A stretch of 64,000 nucleotides of DNA from Cyanophora paradoxa (lineage: Eukaryota; Glaucocystophyceae; Cyanophorales; Cyanophoraceae): the NCBI GenBank assembly GCA_004431415.1, contig QPMI01000036.1, positions 444,001-508,000 on the forward strand. The letters are read 5' to 3'. Below, in pieces: positions 21,850-31,269 of this stretch. Position numbers and translations under genes: made by a program. How positions within the stretch are numbered: the first letter of the stretch is position 1; each line of letters begins with the position of its first letter. The notes under the pieces were generated by a model. The model did no database searches. It was not told the DNA's origin and saw only the letters and a list, made by a program, of their open reading frames with translations.

Positions 21850-22380
21850 CGGTGCGAAGCGCGCGCGGCGTGCGGCGGGGCTCTCCGGGCGCGGCAGAGA
21901 CGAGACAGACAGCGGCGCAGCTGCTTCGGGCGGCTGCGCGGGTCGCTGGGCGAGGCGGAGGCGGGGCGGGCCGGGCAGCGGCGCGCGGCGCTCGCCGGAA
22001 GGGGCGGAGGCGCGCGCGGCGGGCGGCTGCGCGGCTCGGCGGGCGGAGCGGAGGCGCGGCGGGCAGCTGCGCAGCTCGGCGGGCAGGGCGGATCCGGAGG
22101 CGCAGCGGGCGGCGGCGCGGCTTGCTGGGCGGGGCGGAGGCGCGGCGCGCGGCGGCGCGGCTCGCCGGATCGTCGGACGGGGCGGAGGCGCGGCGGGCGG
22201 TGGCGCGGCTCGTCGGGCGGTGGCGCGCCTCGCCGGGCAGGCTGGGGGCGCAGCGGGCGGCGGCGCAGCTCGCCAGGCGAGGCGGGAGGCGCGGCGGGCG
22301 GCGGCGGCCTCCGAGGGCCTCGCGGGGCGAAGGCTCGGCGGGCGGCGGCGCGGCTCGCGGGGCGGAGGCACTAGCGCCGG
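21850..22380. repeat. GC-rich minisatellite-like array
   Basis: About 530 bp consists of degenerate units built from GGCGCGGCTCG-CCGGGCGG and GGAGGCGCGGCGGGC. Open frames run through on both strands (Ala/Arg/Gly-rich) because of composition, and I do not regard them as genes. Copies vary in length at irregular spacing. Confidence 0.7.
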
Positions 22381-22786
22381 AGGTGCGAGCTGTTCGAAGT
22401 CGAGTCTAGATCCCGCGGCCCATGGCCAGGCCTACGCATAGCGAGCGCTAGTTGCAGGACGAACAGATAGCTTTAAATGGACACTGTTCAATTAGACCCC
22501 ACCTTGTCGAAGACCTAGTAGTACTAGTACAAGTGCGCATGTAGTCTAGTATTACGTAGGGGCAGGGAAGGCGATGTGTTTACATGTACGTATACATGCT
22601 TGAGCTCATATGCATGACAGCCGCGGCCCCGGCGATCAATTGCAAGAGGCCTCCGTTTCCACCGGCACCCGCCCCCGCAGCACTCACAGTACTGCAAAAT
22701 GGGCAACTTTGGCAAATTTTAAGCCCCATTGATGTAACAGGATTGAAGCCGGCCTGTAGTTGGGAGAGAATTCCAGAACACTATCG

Positions 22787-24790
22787 CTACGAATCACTAC
22801 TGCTGTCGCTGTCGACGTCATTGTCAATGTCATCATAGGAATTATCACTTCCGCTATCAGTGCTCAACTCGCAGTCCCGAGCCCAGTGGCCAAGCTCCCC
22901 GCATCGGAAGCACTGCCCGCCACTGCTGCTGCTCTGAGGCCACTGCTGCAACCGGCTCCTTTTCGACTTCGAATTAACGATCGTGCCACCGCCACTGCGG
23001 CGGCGGCTGTGGCAGTGTACAAACTGAGCTGTGGCCGACTCTTTCCCATCAATCTGCATTCCATTTGCATCGGGCATCGTGAACGACGACAGCTCAGCAA
23101 AAAACTATGCACCTGTCCTGCCACTGTCTGTGTTGGTGACGAGTGCAGTGTCCGTCGAGTGCTCTGCTCTCCTGCTGGGCGTGATGCAGTCCGGGGCGCC
23201 GAAGGGGAGAGCTGTTGGAGCCTGGGCTCGGGAAAGCTCTTCTCCTTGCACGCAGGCACACCCGCCGTGAAGCGCGGCTGCTCGCGCAGTCCAGCAGAGC
23301 TACTGGCCTGACGTGCAGCACAGCTGCTTGCGAAGTGTCCAACCTGCTGACAATAGTGGCACCTGCAAGGTGTTCTGTGACGTCGACTTCAAGGGCGGTG
23401 ACTAGAAAAGCTGCACCGGTTCAGGTCCGCAGTGGACAATGAGTTTCGAACTATGCGTTTGGCAGTAACCTGCGCGCGCGGGCGTTGAACGCAATGCAGC
23501 ATTCGAAGGGCGGCCACTTGCAGGCAAGCCTTGAAGGTACCAGACCTCGGGTGGCTCAGTGACGAGCTCAGGCTGGCACCACGGACCCCCCCGCACCTTC
23601 TGCCATCCGTGCTGCGCATACATGTATACATGTACATCTTCAAGCAGGAGAAGCGTCGCGATCGCCAGCACCTCGAGCATGAGAGCAATCGTCAGGTCCA
23701 TCTCGCGCCGCTCGGTCCCGACGCTGATGTCGACAACCCGAACGACGGCGTGCTGCCGGGTCCAGGCTGCGGCCTCCCCGCGTCTGTGCGCCTCAATGCG
23801 GGCACTCACGTCCCGCGAGAAGCCAACGTAGAAGCAGCCATCCTGTAGCTCCAGCACGTACACATGGCCCTGGCCTTCCGGCGGCCGCGGGGTGCGACGC
23901 TCAACGGGCAGCTGCGGTGCAGTGGACGTAGACGACGTGGAAACAAGCCTAGGGGCATCCTTGGCTCGCTGCAGCCCCACAGTCCCGGAAGGCGATAGAT
24001 GAGATGATGATGACTTCGGGGATGATAGTTGCGTCGGCGTTGGGGCTGCAGATGTTGCGGTAATGGTTCCCGGAGGTAGTCGAGAGCTGGTGGCGTTTGC
24101 GGTAGTGGTTCCCGGAGGTAGTCGAAAGCTGGCAGCGTCTGCGGCGTGGCACAGGGCTGCTTCGAAGTCTGGATCCGTCTCAAATCCGAATTCGTCAACG
24201 GATCCTCGCAGCGGTCGCGGGGCGCGACGCTCGACGGGCAGCTGCGGAGCAGTGGACGTAGACGACGTGGAAACAAGCCTAGGGGCATCCGTGGCTCGCC
24301 GCAGCCCCACAGTCCCGGAAGGCGATAGATGAGATGATGATGACTTCGGGGTTGATAGTTGCGTCGGCGTTGGGGCTGCACATGTTGCGGTAGTGGTTCC
24401 CGGAGGTAGTCGAGAGCTGGCAGCGTCTGCCGCGTGGCACAGGGCTGCTTCGAAGTCTGGATCCGTCTCAAATCCGAATTCGTCAACGGATCCTCGCAGC
24501 GGCCGCGGGGCGCGACGCTCAACGGGAAGCTGCGATGCAGTGGACGAAGACGACGTGGAAACAAGCCTAGGGGCATCCGTGGCTCGCTGCAGCCCCACAG
24601 TCCCGGAAGGCGATAGATGAGATGATGATGACTTCGGGGTTGATAGTTGCGTCGGCGTTGGGGCTGCACATGTTGCGGTAGTGGTTCCCGGAGGTAGTCG
24701 AGAGCTGGCAGCGTCTGCCGCGTGGCACAGGGCTGCTTCGAAGTCTGGATCCGTCTCAAATCCGAATTCGTCGACAGGCGAAGGAGGCAT
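22787..24790 (-). CDS. GIY-YIG protein with three 96-aa tandem repeats and two CCHC zinc knuckles
   Basis: The ATG at 24790 opens a frame with three nearly identical 96-residue repeats, each starting VDEFGFETDPDFEAALCHAA and rich in Ser/Thr/Pro. A GIY-YIG-like domain follows: VYVLELQDGCFYVGFSRD, then IEAHRRGEAAAWTRQH, and downstream the VRGGPWCQPEL motif often seen in such proteins. After a probable intron or frame change near 23500, a zinc knuckle CHYCQQVGHFASSC appears. An intron near 23034-23092 (GTGCAT...TGCAG) joins ...TVAGQ to IDGKESATAQ. A second knuckle CFRCGELGHWARDC and an Asp/Ser-rich acidic tail finish the protein. GIY-YIG folds cut DNA, and zinc knuckles bind single-stranded nucleic acid. 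The role is unknown. It lies in the inserted segment, so a mobile-element or domesticated function is possible. Confidence 0.72.
23910..24785 (-). repeat. Tandem repeat, 288 bp unit, three copies, coding
   Basis: Copies recur at about 288 bp; marker ggatccgtctcaaatccgaa is near 24171, 24460 and 24748. The unit is a multiple of three and all copies stay in frame. The copy nearest the GIY-YIG domain has an extra internal duplication of about 39 bp (ggttcccggaggtagtcg at 24065 and 24104). Confidence 0.9.
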
Positions 24791-25099
24791 ACTATTATGA
24801 TGAGGCCTAGCCTAGTAGGGCTGCAGCCTGCAGCAGAGATTTAGACTCTGAGATGGGCAGACTGATGGGCAGCTGCAGGCGCGCGCGCATGCATATGAGC
24901 ATGCATATGCATGCGCATGCCGCAGTGGCGGCGTGTGTGCCGCAGTGCAGATTTTCGGTGCCAGGGTACGCATGCATATGAGGCCTCACGGCCTGTAGGA
25001 GAGTTGCGCATGCATATGCATATTCGAACGATCATCATGGCATGATCGGATCATGATCAGGCCCAACTTGTCAAGCTTGCCCCTGCATGCGCAGCGACC
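24791..25099. repeat. Palindrome-rich spacer (GCATGCATATGCATGC type)
   Basis: Upstream of the GIY-YIG gene, cgcatgcatatgagcatgca and related self-complementary strings recur near 24884-24920, 24969-24980 and 25008-25022. A tgaggcctagcctagtagg string at 24800 recurs at 35183. No gene is seen. This is the likely promoter side of the GIY-YIG gene. Confidence 0.55.
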
Positions 25100-26342
25100 C
25101 TCGGGGTATGTGTGCATGCCGCATAATGACATATATAGATAGAGTCAGGAAAAAAACCGGATTGAAAGAAAGGTGCAACATGATGAGAGGCCAGAGGAGA
25201 GACGAGGCGATGATCATAATCATGGATAGAATTCAAAGCGGAGACAGGAGATGGGGCGGGGGAGATGGGGCGGGGGAGGAGGCGCTGGACGCAGGGGGCC
25301 AACCGGGATGAAAGAATGGGGAGGATCGGGCGTAGAAGGGAGAACGAAGGCGAGAGGGCCGGTGCGGGCGAGAGGCCAAGGCAGCCTCAGAGGGCGTCCG
25401 GGTCGTAGGCAAGCCCCACTGCGCGCCGCGTCTCAGGGAGGGCGGACCGGAGCTCCCAAGGCGGGCGGGCGGGCGGAGGGAAGAAGAAGAACGGGGCCAC
25501 AGCACCGTTCGTGAGGAAGTCGAGGCGGTCGCGCCGCATGCAGGCGAGCCAGACGTGCATGGGCACCATCACCTCGTGGCGGGGGTAGGGTCAGACTTGA
25601 CGGCAAGGCAGTCCGGCAGGCGGGCCGGCGGGGCGCTGCCTGGCCTAGCCTGGCCACGCCTAGCCGAGCCCAGGCTAGGCTCCACCGCTCTCCACGCCCA
25701 AGCGCTCAGGCTATCTATAAATCTATCTATCCGTCCATCCGTCCGCCTTACTCACCTTGTGGCGGGCCTCCTCGGGCCGCTCCTGCGCCTTCTTCGCCTC
25801 CACCACGCGCTGCGCCGCCCGCACCAGCTCCGCCACGAACAGCTTCCCCGCTGCCGAGCAGACGGAGATCTTGAGACACGGGCGGCGGGCAGGGCGGGGC
25901 GGGGCCGAGCAGCATAGATAGACAGCGGACCGCGGGCGAGTAGCTCGCAGGCCCTGTCGTGCGCCCGGGGCTCCTGCCCCTTCTCCTCGTCCTCCTCGAG
26001 GGCCGCGTCGGGCGCCACCTGCGCCACCGCCGCCGCCACCGACGCCCGCTCCGCGTCCGACACAGCGGCCCCGGCCCGCCCAGGATCAGAGGTCGGGCGG
26101 CCGGGCGGGCGGCGGGCGGCTGCGCACCCGTGAGCGTGAGCTTCCGCGCCAGAGCGCCGGTCTCCGTGGCCGGCTTGCTTTGGGCTGCGAGCCAAGGCTC
26201 GCCCAGGGTAAGAACGAAAGGGCGGGGGGGCGGACGCGCCTGGGGAGGCCCACTGGGCGCGGGCGGCGGGAAAGGCGAGGTGCGAGCAGAGGCCGTGCAC
26301 GCGCTGCCGCACGCCGCACGAGCGCTGCAGCACCTCGAACGC
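25100..26342 (-). repeat. Segmental duplication, YEATS2 part, copy 1
   Basis: It matches 30066-31269 from the 3' flank through the histone-fold exons. Similarity stops abruptly after cagcacctcgaacgc (26342 here, 31269 in copy 2), in the middle of a coding exon. Confidence 0.9.
25387..26342 (-). pseudogene. 5'-truncated YEATS2 copy (C-terminal part only)
   Basis: It keeps exons for [18 protein letters not shown], the helix [20 protein letters not shown], the histone-fold segment [20 protein letters not shown] and the conserved [16 protein letters not shown]. It lacks the zinc finger and YEATS domain. The frame ends at LAYDPDAL and stop (25387-25389). Without its 5' half it probably has no promoter or start, so I call it a pseudogene created by tandem duplication. 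A shortened histone-fold protein driven from the 26.4-27.5 kb junction cannot be excluded. Confidence 0.75.
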
Positions 26343-27500
26343 AGTGTTAGTTCTGGCGCCCGCTTACTCGTGGGCAGGCAGCCGCTCCGATAACTTGTTG
26401 ATCGCGCTGGCGAGTTGCTGATTGAAGCGCACACATGGCGCCAGTCAGTGACGACGAGAAGAGAAAACGCTTGCACTCACCTCTAGAGCCGCCACCAGCC
26501 GCTACGCACCAGACCACATGCACGTTCGCAACGGCGTTAAGAAAGCACATCCAACCTTTGAGAGCAGAAACACGCACTGCATTTTTGAGGTCTTGTTTCT
26601 GCGGCATGAAGAAAACGCACAGGAAAGGTGAGCGCGCAAGCGCGAGGTTGAGGACCGATTGTGCAAGCGCAGGTTTGAGGATAGATTGTGCAAGTGCGGC
26701 TTTGGTCGGGGGCTGGTCACCTTCCGCTCCGCTCCGAGAAACAGGATTAAGGCCCTCCCAAATGCCTGCGCTCAAGCGCGCGGGCTCGAAGACAAACGTT
26801 GAATTGACGGCAATATTGATGCCATGAAGCAACTCTGTGCTGTTCACGAGTGACTGCCCAGCCGGTTACGCGGCGATTTGGCCAAAAGCAACGCGCAGCA
26901 AGGGCGCGAACCTCAAGCTGCGGCTGCGGGGGACTGATAGTCATCGCTTGAGCTGACTCGTCGTGCCGATCCTAGCTCTGTTTGAGCGAACAAGACCCGA
27001 GATGGGGCGGGCGCACGCGCGCCGGCAGCGTGAACACCATTTAGAGCGTGTGCAGAAAATTCAGTCGACTCGGCGATGAGCGGACTCGGCGATGAGCGGC
27101 TCGCGTCCCGGACTCGTGCGCGGATGTGTGTATCCCACTCAGGACCCACTGCAGGCCAGGGGTATAGTCATCAAGGAGCCACACAGATTACGCTGCGCCT
27201 GCGCAGCTTCAGCTGGCCTCAAACGCGTTGTGCAGATGGCTCTAGCTCTCGTGCTAGCTCTCGTGCATCTGCGCGCAGCACGCTAAGGTTCTAAGGGCTC
27301 GCGATCCGTCGTACGTGCGCGTGCGCGCGCGTGCCCGTGTGCGCAGCTCAGCGGTCGCAGCTGGCCACGTTTCGATCCGCGTGGCTCTGCTCCAGATCGG
27401 ATTCGAAAATCAGACCAGATCTAGATCTGAAGGAGACGCTTTTCCTCCAGTCCGACGCGCTCAGCGCGCGTTGCAACGGCGTTGCGGTCGCAGCGGCTCT
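26343..27500. other. Duplication junction DNA
   Basis: This lies between the truncated YEATS2 and truncated CLASP copies and resembles neither gene. It holds a threefold imperfect repeat of about 29 bp at 26634-26700 (gcaagcgcgaggttgaggac, gcaagcgcaggtttgaggat, gcaagtgcggctttg). It is less GC-rich than its flanks. A 130-codon frame at 26435-26827 has no recognisable motif, so I do not call it. Confidence 0.6.
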
Positions 27501-29428
27501 CGCCCGCGCCGCCGCGCTGAACTTTGCGGCCGTGCTCCTCCCGCGGCCCCGGAGAGCTGCCGCCCCCGGACCCCCGCCTCCCCGCTGACCGTTCGCCCGG
27601 CCCCGCCCTGAGCCGAGCTGCGCCCTGCGTCCGGCCTGACGCGCTCGTCGGTGCCGCAGCGGCGGTGGCGTGGCTGGCCATGGAGCGGCTGGAGGCGCTG
27701 GCTTCGGACCGGGCGGAGGAGGTGCGGCGCGGGGCCTGCGCCGCCCTCGTCGCCCTGCACGCCTCCGCCGCCCCGCGCTTCGTGGGCGCCGCCCTCGCCC
27801 TCCCCGCCGAGCCCCGCGCCGCCCTCCGCAAGGTCCCCGCCCGCCCGCACCATCCTCTCCCTCCGACTCCGCCGAACGACCCGGCCGCAGGTGCTGGCCC
27901 CCGTCCTCCCCCAGCTCGACGACGAGATGGAGCTGTACGGCCCCGGGCGCCCCGCCCCGCCCCGCGACGCCGCCCCGGGCCCCGCCTCGCCCCCGTGCGC
28001 GCCCGCCCCCTCCCCTCTCTTCGCTTGGCGCATGGCGAGCCGCGGGTGCAGGGCGCCGGCGCGCCCGCGAGGAGCGCGTGGGGAGAGCAGGCGAGCCCGG
28101 ACCTGTCGCCCGTGCAGCCCTCGCCGCCGCCGCCCCAGCACTTCTCCCCGGCGCCGCCTCCGCCTCCTCCCGCGGTGCGTCATTCTTGATCAAGGCCCTC
28201 GGCGCGCGGCCCCGCCGACGCCCGCCCCGGCCAGGCTACTCGCCCCCGCCACGGCCGCGGCGCGCGCCGGGTCCGCCACGGCCGCCGAGCTGGTGGCGGC
28301 CGTCCTGACCCCGCCCCGCGAGCCCGACTCGCCGCTGTACCCCTCCCCCGGCCCCGCCTCCGCCGGCCGCGGCAGCGCGAGCTCCCGCAAGCGCGCCATG
28401 TACGACCTCCTCCGGGTACCCCCCTTCCCTTCTTCCACCCCCCTCCCCCGCGCCCGCGCTCAGCGCTCGCAGCTGGTGGAGCTCTGCGAGGGGGGCGCCG
28501 AGGAGGGGGCCTGGCGGTGCCAGGTGCGTGGGACCTCGTCTCACGGACTTCTTCCACTACTTTAGAGACAACTTTAGAACCTTAGAGCCAGGCCCTCTGA
28601 CACTCTGGTGACTTCGTTCGCAGGTGGAGGGCGTCCTCGCGGCCGTCGCGGCGGCGCTGGGCTCGCACGACGGGGACCTCCGCCAGCTGGGCGCCTCCGT
28701 CCTCTCCCGCGTCCTCGCCGCCCTCGACGACCCCGCCCTCGCCCCGCTCGCCCCCCGCTTCATCGCCGCCCTCCTCGACGTGCGCCCCCCCCCCCCCCCC
28801 CCCCTTCCCTGCTCTCAAGCTTCATAGAATTATTTCCTTACAGTTTTCTGCCTTCTGCGCCTTTGGCTTAGCCTTCTGCTTGCTTGGACGCCGCCGCCGC
28901 CCGCCCGCCCGCCCGCCTGATCTCCGGGCCCCGCAGGCGTACGCGGGGGCGGCGGGGGCGGGGGACCGGGACGCTGTGGCGGCGCTGGATGGCGGCGTCG
29001 CCCTCGTCCTGCCCCGCCTCCGCCTCCGCAGCTGCGCCGAGGCCCTCGCCGCCGCCCTCGGGGACGAGCGCGCCGCCGCCGCCGGCGAGGCGGCGCACGG
29101 CGCCCTGCGCCAGGAGCACGCCGCGCGGCTCCTCGCGCGGGTCGTGGCGAGGGAGGCCGAGGCCGGCGCGGCGGCGGCGGCGCGCGTCGAGCCCTTCGTG
29201 GGGCTCCTGATGGGCGCCCTCGTGCGGGCCTTCGGGAGCGCGGCGGCGGACGTGCGCAAGGCGACCGTCTTCGCCCTCGTCGAGCTCTGGCTCGCCCTGG
29301 GGGACGACTTCACGCAGGAGCTGACGGCGCACCTCACCAACGCCCAGCTCAAGCTCGTCACCATCTACTGGACCCGCGCCTGCAAGGCCCGCGGCCTCCC
29401 CGTCCCGGAGGCCCCCGCCCCCTCCTGA
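27501..29428 (+). pseudogene. 5'-truncated CLASP copy, frame better preserved than copy 1
   Basis: It repeats the last TOG-linker and C-terminal exons of CLASP: AAVAWLAMERLEALASDRAE, LPQLDDEMELYGPG, VEGVLAAVAAALGSHDGDLR, and a terminal exon ending in EAPAPS and stop (29426-29428). It lacks everything upstream. At four sites where the full gene at 13387-19016 has lost one base in a C or G run, this copy keeps the longer run and an open frame (for example GDERAAAAGEAAHGALRQEH). It is probably a by-product of tandem duplication. Its intact frame leaves open that it is still expressed, or that copy 1 carries sequencing errors. Confidence 0.7.
28785..28804 (+). repeat. Poly-C tract (20 C) in an intron
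   Basis: It directly follows a GTGCG donor in the truncated CLASP copy. The equivalent place in copy 1 (from 18309) reads gtgcgccccctccctgtgcc. Confidence 0.85.
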
Positions 29429-30359
29429 GCCGGCCGGCGGATGGTCGAGATGTGCTGGCCCGCGTCCATGGGCCTAGTGCTGAAGACTGTGCTAAGAAGT
29501 GGGGTAAGGAAAAGAGGGGCCCCGGGGTCCGGGAAGCAGCTTCGGGGCTCTCGCCCGCAGGAAATCCTCGGGGAATCCTCGAGCTCGGAGCGTCGGGGAA
29601 GCCTCCCGGCCTGCCGCTGATCATCATGATCGGATCATGATCATGATACATGGATCACGTGCACAGCCTGGCAGTACTATAGCTATTGCTACGGCCCGGC
29701 GGTATTTGAGATACTATCCGATGATCGGCCTTGCCAACTTGGCAAGTTGACTCACAGTGACAGTGAGGGAACTTTGACTCAGTGAAGCTTGAAGAAAGCC
29801 TTAAAAGGCGATTCGGTTGGCCGCGGCTGCTCAGCGGCTACTAGGCTAGCGCTAGCTATGAAGCCGCTGAGCAGGTCACCGGGTGCCACGCCGTGTGACT
29901 CAGTGACGGTGCACATGATCCGATGATCCGGACGGTGGCAGGACCGCCGGGCCGCCCCGCTCCCGGCCGGACTTGGGAGGCCCTGAGGCCCCACCCGGGC
30001 CGGGGAGCCGGGCCACTAGACCCTGATCAAGAGAACTAGACTCAGTCTGGCCATGGCAGTGGCACTCGGTGTATGTGTGCATGCCGCAAAATGAAATGTA
30101 TAGAAAGCGTTCAGAGGAAAACTGGAGTGAAAGAAAGGGACGAACATGATGAGAGGCCAGGGGAGAGAAGGGGCGATGATGATAATGAGGAGAAGCAGAG
30201 CCTCGGAGGCGGGAGATGGGCGGGGGGGGGGGGGGGGGGGGGGGGGGGGGCTGGACGTAGGGGGCCAACCAGGACAGAAACATGGGGGAGGAATGGGCGT
30301 GGAAGGGAGAACGGAGGCCAGAGGGCCGGGGCGGGCGAGAGGCCAAGGCAGCTGCAGCC
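29429..30359. other. Convergent spacer between truncated CLASP copy and YEATS2
   Basis: Both ends match copy 1. The middle (29715-30066) is the interval occupied by about 5.8 kb in copy 1. It contains gatcatgatcggatcatgat palindromes and a 29-base G-run at 30222-30250. No gene is seen. Confidence 0.55.
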
Positions 30360-31269
30360 TCAGAGGGCGTCCGGGTCGGACGCCAGCCCCACTACGCCCC
30401 GCGTCAGAGGGGTCCGAAGGGCCCGAGGCGGGCGGAGGGAAGAGGAAGAGGGGGGCCACCGCACCGTTCGTGAGGAAGTCGAGGCGGTCGCGCTGCATGC
30501 AGGCGAGCCAGACGTGCATGGGCACCATCACCTTGCGGCGGGGGGCGGAGTCAGACTTCACGGCAAGGCAGGCCGGCAGGCGGGCGGGGGGCAGCCTGGC
30601 CAAGCAAAGCCTAGCCGAGCCTAGCCTAGGCTGGGCTCCACCGCTATCTATAAATCTATCTATCCGTCCATCCGTCCGCCTTTCTCACCTTGTGGCGGGC
30701 CTCCTCGGGCCGCTCCTGCGCCTTCTTCGCCTCCACCACGCGCTGCGCCGCCCGCACCAGCTCCGCCACGAAGAGCTTCCCCGCTGCCGAGCAGACAGAG
30801 AGCTTGAGACGCGGGGGGCGAGCGGGGCCGAGCAACATAGATAGCGGACCGCGGGCGAGGAGATCACAGGCCCTGTCGTGCGCCCGGGGCTCCTGTCCCT
30901 CCTCCTCCCCGTCCTCCTCGAGGGTGGCGTCGGGCGCCACCTGCGCCACCGCCGCCGCCACCGACGCCCGCTCCGCGTCCGACACTGCGGCCCCGGCCCG
31001 CCCAGGATCAGAGCTCGGGCGTCCGGGCGGGCGGCGGGCGGCGGGCGGCGGCACCCGTGAGCGTGAGCTTCCGCGCCAGAGCGCCGGTCTCCGTGGCCGG
31101 CTTGCTTTGGGCTGCGAGCCAAGGCTCGCCCAGGGCAAGAAGGAAAGGGCGGGGGGGCGGACGCGCCTGGGGTGGCCCACTGGGCGCGGGCGGCGGGGAA
31201 GGCGAGGTGCGAGCAGAGGCCGTGCACGCGCTGCCGCACGCCGCACGAGCGCTGCAGCACCTCGAACGC
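30066..31269 (-). repeat. Segmental duplication, YEATS2 part, copy 2
   Basis: Partner of 25100-26342. The shared intron text includes tctatctatccgtccatccg. Copy 2 has a long G-run where copy 1 has gatggggcgggggagatggg. Confidence 0.9.
30222..30250 (+). repeat. Poly-G tract (29 G)
   Basis: An unbroken run of 29 G downstream of the YEATS2 stop. Length is likely variable or unreliable. Confidence 0.9.

Larger units (their letters stand above)
19017..22786. other. Intergenic and inserted DNA without a supported gene
   Basis: The first 270 bp still match the second duplicate copy. Beyond about 19290 the sequence is unrelated to it. It contains a 28-base G-run, ATGATA-rich simple sequence, a run of short AT-richer segments and a GC-rich minisatellite. 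Open frames here are short and show no family motif on either strand. Confidence 0.6.
19290..25100. mobile_element. Candidate ~5.8 kb insertion inside duplicate copy 1
   Basis: In copy 2 only about 350 bp (29715-30066) separate the two conserved blocks. In copy 1 the same interval is about 5.8 kb. It includes a GIY-YIG/zinc-knuckle gene, simple repeats and a minisatellite, and base composition changes sharply several times. I find no clear terminal inverted repeats or target-site duplication, so mobility is inferred from presence/absence only. Loss from copy 2 is the alternative. Confidence 0.4.
27501..29715 (+). repeat. Segmental duplication, CLASP part, copy 2
   Basis: Partner of 17011-19290. 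Differences are mainly single-base indels in homopolymers, substitutions, and an expanded C-run (20 C at 28785-28804) in an intron where copy 1 has only five. Confidence 0.9.

Noticed and set aside
21781..22409. Ala/Arg/Pro-rich frames on both strands
   Set aside because: They arise from the minisatellite composition and have no start context or conserved motif.
26435..26827. 130-codon frame in the junction region
   Set aside because: It contains a simple 29 bp repeat and no recognisable domain; it may be chance.
27315..27611. Short plus-strand frame leading into the truncated CLASP copy
   Set aside because: I considered it as a new first exon for the copy. No conserved residues or clear splice site link it, so I left it out.
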